DNA from: an uncultured bacterium
Lineage (GTDB): Bacteria; Cyanobacteriota; Vampirovibrionia; Gastranaerophilales; Gastranaerophilaceae
Length of the DNA: 9,791 nucleotides
NCBI GenBank assembly: GCA_902489575.1
Contig: CABUAQ010000076.1
Location: 1-9,791 of the forward strand
Direction: 5' to 3'
Below are positions 7,270 through 9,791 of this stretch, piece after piece. The translations under genes were made by a program, and so were the position numbers. The notes under the pieces were generated by a model. That model saw only the letters and a list, made by a program, of their open reading frames with translations, did not search any database and had not been told where the DNA came from. Position 1 is the stretch's first letter. Every line of letters starts with the position of its first letter.

Positions 7270-7282
7270 AATTTAATATTTA

Positions 7283-8377
7283 ATGTTAATACAAAACATT
7301 CTGAACATGTTGTATAAACAATCCCCAATGGATTTTTATACCTATACAAACAATAAATATACATTAATAAAATCTATTAGCAACTCTTCGCACGCATATG
7401 AATTTGCAAGAGAATTTAGTACTGATGAAATTAATTCAACCTGGAGAGAAATAAGATTGTATAAAAAATCTTCAACCATATTGATTTTTTTATTCTTTAT
7501 CTTGTTGCTCTACGGAATAATTTTTCCAAATTTTACATTGTTTGTAAATAATATGTGGTATGTAAATGCAACAATAATATTAGCTCTGATTGCAATTGTT
7601 TGTAGTATTATAACATTTTGCAGTGCAAAAATTTTTGAAAAAAGAATTACAAAAAAATTCGGTTCGTTTAAAAAAACCAAATTCCAACAATCAAATTTAA
7701 TTGACCCTATATACTATAAATTATTTAAATTTGAACTTTCAAAAGCTTTGATCTTTATTATTTTAATATGCCTAATATTTGGCTTAAGTGCACCCTTTAA
7801 AAGGACCAGAGATTATTTAAAAGAAGAAAAATATAAAAAAGCAATAAGCGTAACGACAATTGGCGCAGTATTATTTCCTATAGCTCAGGAATGGTACTCC
7901 CTGAGAGCTTATGCCAAATTTAAAACCGGAGATTATGACGGAGCCATAAACGATTTTGATAAAGCTTACAGACTGGGTGCTGACGGATTCAATGTGATGA
8001 ATTTTGATAATAAAATCTACATTAAATACGTAAAAAAAGATTACCAAAGTGCAATAAAAGATTTTGATATTGAAATTCAAAACGCAGACAATGATTATGA
8101 AAAAGATTCTTTTCTGTGGGATAAGGCTCAATTTTTATATAATATCGGACATTATCAGCAGGCTCTTGAACTGTATAATGATTTAATTGTCAAAGCTGAA
8201 AATGACAGGATATTTTTACTTAAAGACAGATTATATCTTGAAAGAGCCGAGATTTACCGCAAATTAGGGAAATATGAACTTGCAAAAAAAGATTTGGAAG
8301 ATTCAGGTTCAATAAATCCTGACATTGATTATTTAAACCCGATTCCGGCACCTGTATTGATAATGGACAATATGTAA
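7283..8377 (+). CDS. Unassigned membrane protein with C-terminal TPR repeats
   Basis: I do not recognise a specific family for this 364-residue protein. Residues 1-60 are polar. Hydrophobic helices lie at about 64-88, 94-115 and 152-171, followed by a basic stretch (PFKRTRDYLK). Residues 175-345 carry degenerate TPR-like helix pairs, including YSLRAYAKFKTGDYDGAINDF (205-225), YVKKDYQSAIKDFD (249-262), AQFLYNIGHYQQALELYNDL (282-301) and ERAEIYRKLGKYELAKKDLED (320-340). TPRs are protein-protein interaction scaffolds, so a membrane-tethered adaptor is the reasonable inference. With three helices, the basic segment after the third suggests a cytoplasmic TPR region, but topology is uncertain. ATG at 7283 has a GAGGG site at long spacing. 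In-frame ATGs at 7307 and 7328 lack a better one. It ends six bases from the convergent AsmA-like gene and may be cotranscribed with nadE. Confidence 0.85.
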   Translation: MLIQNILNMLYKQSPMDFYTYTNNKYTLIKSISNSSHAYEFAREFSTDEINSTWREIRLYKKSSTILIFLFFILLLYGIIFPNFTLFVNNMWYVNATIILALIAIVCSIITFCSAKIFEKRITKKFGSFKKTKFQQSNLIDPIYYKLFKFELSKALIFIILICLIFGLSAPFKRTRDYLKEEKYKKAISVTTIGAVLFPIAQEWYSLRAYAKFKTGDYDGAINDFDKAYRLGADGFNVMNFDNKIYIKYVKKDYQSAIKDFDIEIQNADNDYEKDSFLWDKAQFLYNIGHYQQALELYNDLIVKAENDRIFLLKDRLYLERAEIYRKLGKYELAKKDLEDSGSINPDIDYLNPIPAPVLIMDNM

Positions 8378-8383
8378 AATTTA

Positions 8384-9791
8384 TTATCTCAAATCTTTCA
8401 TATGCACTTTAATATCATTGTTATTAAGATTGCCATGTAATATTACCCTGAATATTCCAATGTCATCAGGTTCAGCTTTTATTGGCGGTATCATCTTAAT
8501 TTTATTCAGGTAAAGGCTTTTTGTGTGTTCGGCTTTAAATAAAAGTTTATAAATCAATGACAATGGAAGTTTGAATATTCTTATTTTTCTATCCGCAGCT
8601 TTATTATGTTTGCCATAAATATACACCTTTCCTCTTTCAGCAGAAATATTGTAACTCCCTTCTATAAACAGAGATAAGTAATCACTTTGGGAAAATATTT
8701 TTGCATCTTTAATTTCGTCATTACAAAGAGTAAACGAACCTCTTAAATTTGAATAGAACATACTGGGTTTTGAAAAATCTATATTGGAAATTTTGGACAA
8801 GGTAAATTTAAACGGTTTCTTTAGGAAAAATAATAATTTACGGCCTTTCTTATCAGATCTGTTAACAATAAATTCTTTTGAACCTAATTTAGGCAGGAAA
8901 CCATCATGAACAGCAAATGTAGCAAAAGCTTTAATATCTTTTAATTTATCTTTAGTGACAAGGTGAAGTGTTGCATACGCAAATCCTTCAATCTGATTTG
9001 GGAGATTAAAAATTTTTGAAGCCACTTCATTTGAATCAATATCTGAAGCTAAAAAATGAATATCCGAAGAATGGGTTTCTATATCGTATTTTCCTGTGGC
9101 ACTAAGAATACCTTTAGCATACACAGTTTGAGGAATAATAAATTCTACAATACTGTTATTTAACTTTCCCAAAATTTCAACATCATTAAGGCTGAACTTC
9201 TGGTGTATAATTTCACCTACATGAATTCGCCCTTTTTCAACAGTAACATTGTACCCCCGGCTTTTACGAGAAGAAAAATCTTTTTTCACATACGACATGG
9301 TTGAAAAATCTGTCATACCATAACCGCGCTTAAGATAAAACTTGTTTAACTTTATATCTATATCGCGAATCAGAAAGCCTGTTTTAAAATTACTTTCCGC
9401 TAATAATCCAATTTTTATAGGTGAATTCAAAAATAACCCGCTGGCATTCATTTTTAACAGGTTTCCAAAAACTTCTGCCTCGGCATAATTAAATAAAAGG
9501 AAATCTTTATGCTGTACTTCTTTTAATTTAATATATCCTGATAAATGTTTATTAAAAAAATCATATTTCAAATCAACTTTAAAAGTTCCACTTTCAAAAG
9601 AGTTTTTTATAAAAGACTTTATAACAGAAAAATCTAAATATCCATTAGTTTTAACAGCCAAATATACCGGTTTATAATGCCTGTTTTGTTTTGCAAACAT
9701 GCCATGACCAAACACCAGTTTTTCAAAATTTTTATCATTTCTTAAAATTTCATAAGAGTAATCTTTTAAATAAATATTATCACCCTGTTTC
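8384..9791 (-). CDS. AsmA-like protein, C-terminal part (N-terminus beyond right edge)
   Basis: The minus-strand frame is open to the window edge, giving 468 visible residues with the start outside. A GTG at 9713-9715 is an internal codon: the protein-like sequence QGDNIYLKDYSYEILRN precedes it and no Shine-Dalgarno is present. The protein is made of repeating short beta-strands typical of AsmA/TamB/YhdP-type bridge proteins. AsmA-like hallmarks are FAVHDGFLPKLGSKEF (about residues 293-308 of the visible part) and, near 350-395, GSFTLCNDEIKDAKIF followed by an IEGSYNISAERGKVYIYG strand run. The family is associated with lipid transport and outer-membrane homeostasis in the periplasm. That role here, and the implied outer membrane, are inference. 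The protein ends in a soluble KDLR. The gap to the convergent TPR gene is six bases, so any terminator must lie inside coding sequence. Confidence 0.7.
   Translation of the reverse strand, partial: KQGDNIYLKDYSYEILRNDKNFEKLVFGHGMFAKQNRHYKPVYLAVKTNGYLDFSVIKSFIKNSFESGTFKVDLKYDFFNKHLSGYIKLKEVQHKDFLLFNYAEAEVFGNLLKMNASGLFLNSPIKIGLLAESNFKTGFLIRDIDIKLNKFYLKRGYGMTDFSTMSYVKKDFSSRKSRGYNVTVEKGRIHVGEIIHQKFSLNDVEILGKLNNSIVEFIIPQTVYAKGILSATGKYDIETHSSDIHFLASDIDSNEVASKIFNLPNQIEGFAYATLHLVTKDKLKDIKAFATFAVHDGFLPKLGSKEFIVNRSDKKGRKLLFFLKKPFKFTLSKISNIDFSKPSMFYSNLRGSFTLCNDEIKDAKIFSQSDYLSLFIEGSYNISAERGKVYIYGKHNKAADRKIRIFKLPLSLIYKLLFKAEHTKSLYLNKIKMIPPIKAEPDDIGIFRVILHGNLNNNDIKVHMKDLR

Noticed and set aside
7871..8131. 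Minus-strand open frame of 86 codons
   Set aside because: It is antisense to the TPR repeats, and its Ile/Phe/Val-rich translation is the expected shadow of Lys/Asn/Asp-rich codons.
9713..9715. GTG as the start of the AsmA-like protein
   Set aside because: The frame continues open and protein-like for 25 more codons to the window edge, and no Shine-Dalgarno precedes the GTG.

Overview
The window is AT-rich DNA carrying seven densely packed protein genes. All seven stop with TAA, TGG is the tryptophan codon (ordinary code), and Shine-Dalgarno sites of the AAAGG/AAAGGAGG type are clear. The lineage can only be inferred. Low GC, a membrane-anchored LemA with a DUF2207 partner, a glutamine-dependent NAD synthetase and a long AsmA-like protein fit a diderm host-associated or anaerobic bacterium. 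A gut Melainabacteria/Gastranaerophilales-type cyanobacterial relative is my best guess, with only moderate confidence. No tRNA, rRNA, CRISPR array, transposase or integrase is visible.

Layout. (1) Positions 1-2630, plus strand: the C-terminal part of an N6-adenine DNA methyltransferase with a TaqI-like specificity region, whose start lies outside the window. It overlaps by one base (TAATG) a zinc-dependent alcohol dehydrogenase. (2) Positions 2631-2668: a hairpin in the convergent gap, best read as a minus-strand terminator. (3) Positions 2676-4966, minus strand: lemA followed by a DUF2207 membrane protein with a Gly-rich tail, again joined by a one-base TAATG overlap and driven by a well-formed promoter that lies inside an inverted repeat. 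(4) Positions 4967-5075: a divergent promoter region. (5) Positions 5076-7145, plus strand: a two-domain glutamine-dependent NAD+ synthetase with an unusual N-terminal extension of about 54 residues. (6) Positions 7146-7282: a gene-free gap with an inverted repeat and a consensus -10 box. (7) Positions 7283-8377, plus strand: an unassigned membrane protein with a C-terminal TPR region. (8) Positions 8384-9791, minus strand: the C-terminal 468 residues of an AsmA-like protein that continues past the right edge.

How the genes relate. Two pairs are probably translationally coupled: methyltransferase-ADH and LemA-DUF2207. Only the second is a recurrent, functionally suggestive association. NadE is housekeeping and could be transcribed alone or run through into the TPR gene, since no convincing terminator separates them. 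I see no assembled novel defence or mobile system. The points most worth following are the LemA/DUF2207 envelope module, the NadE leader, the unassigned membrane-TPR protein and the left-edge methyltransferase, whose missing N-terminus and upstream partners decide whether it belongs to a restriction system.
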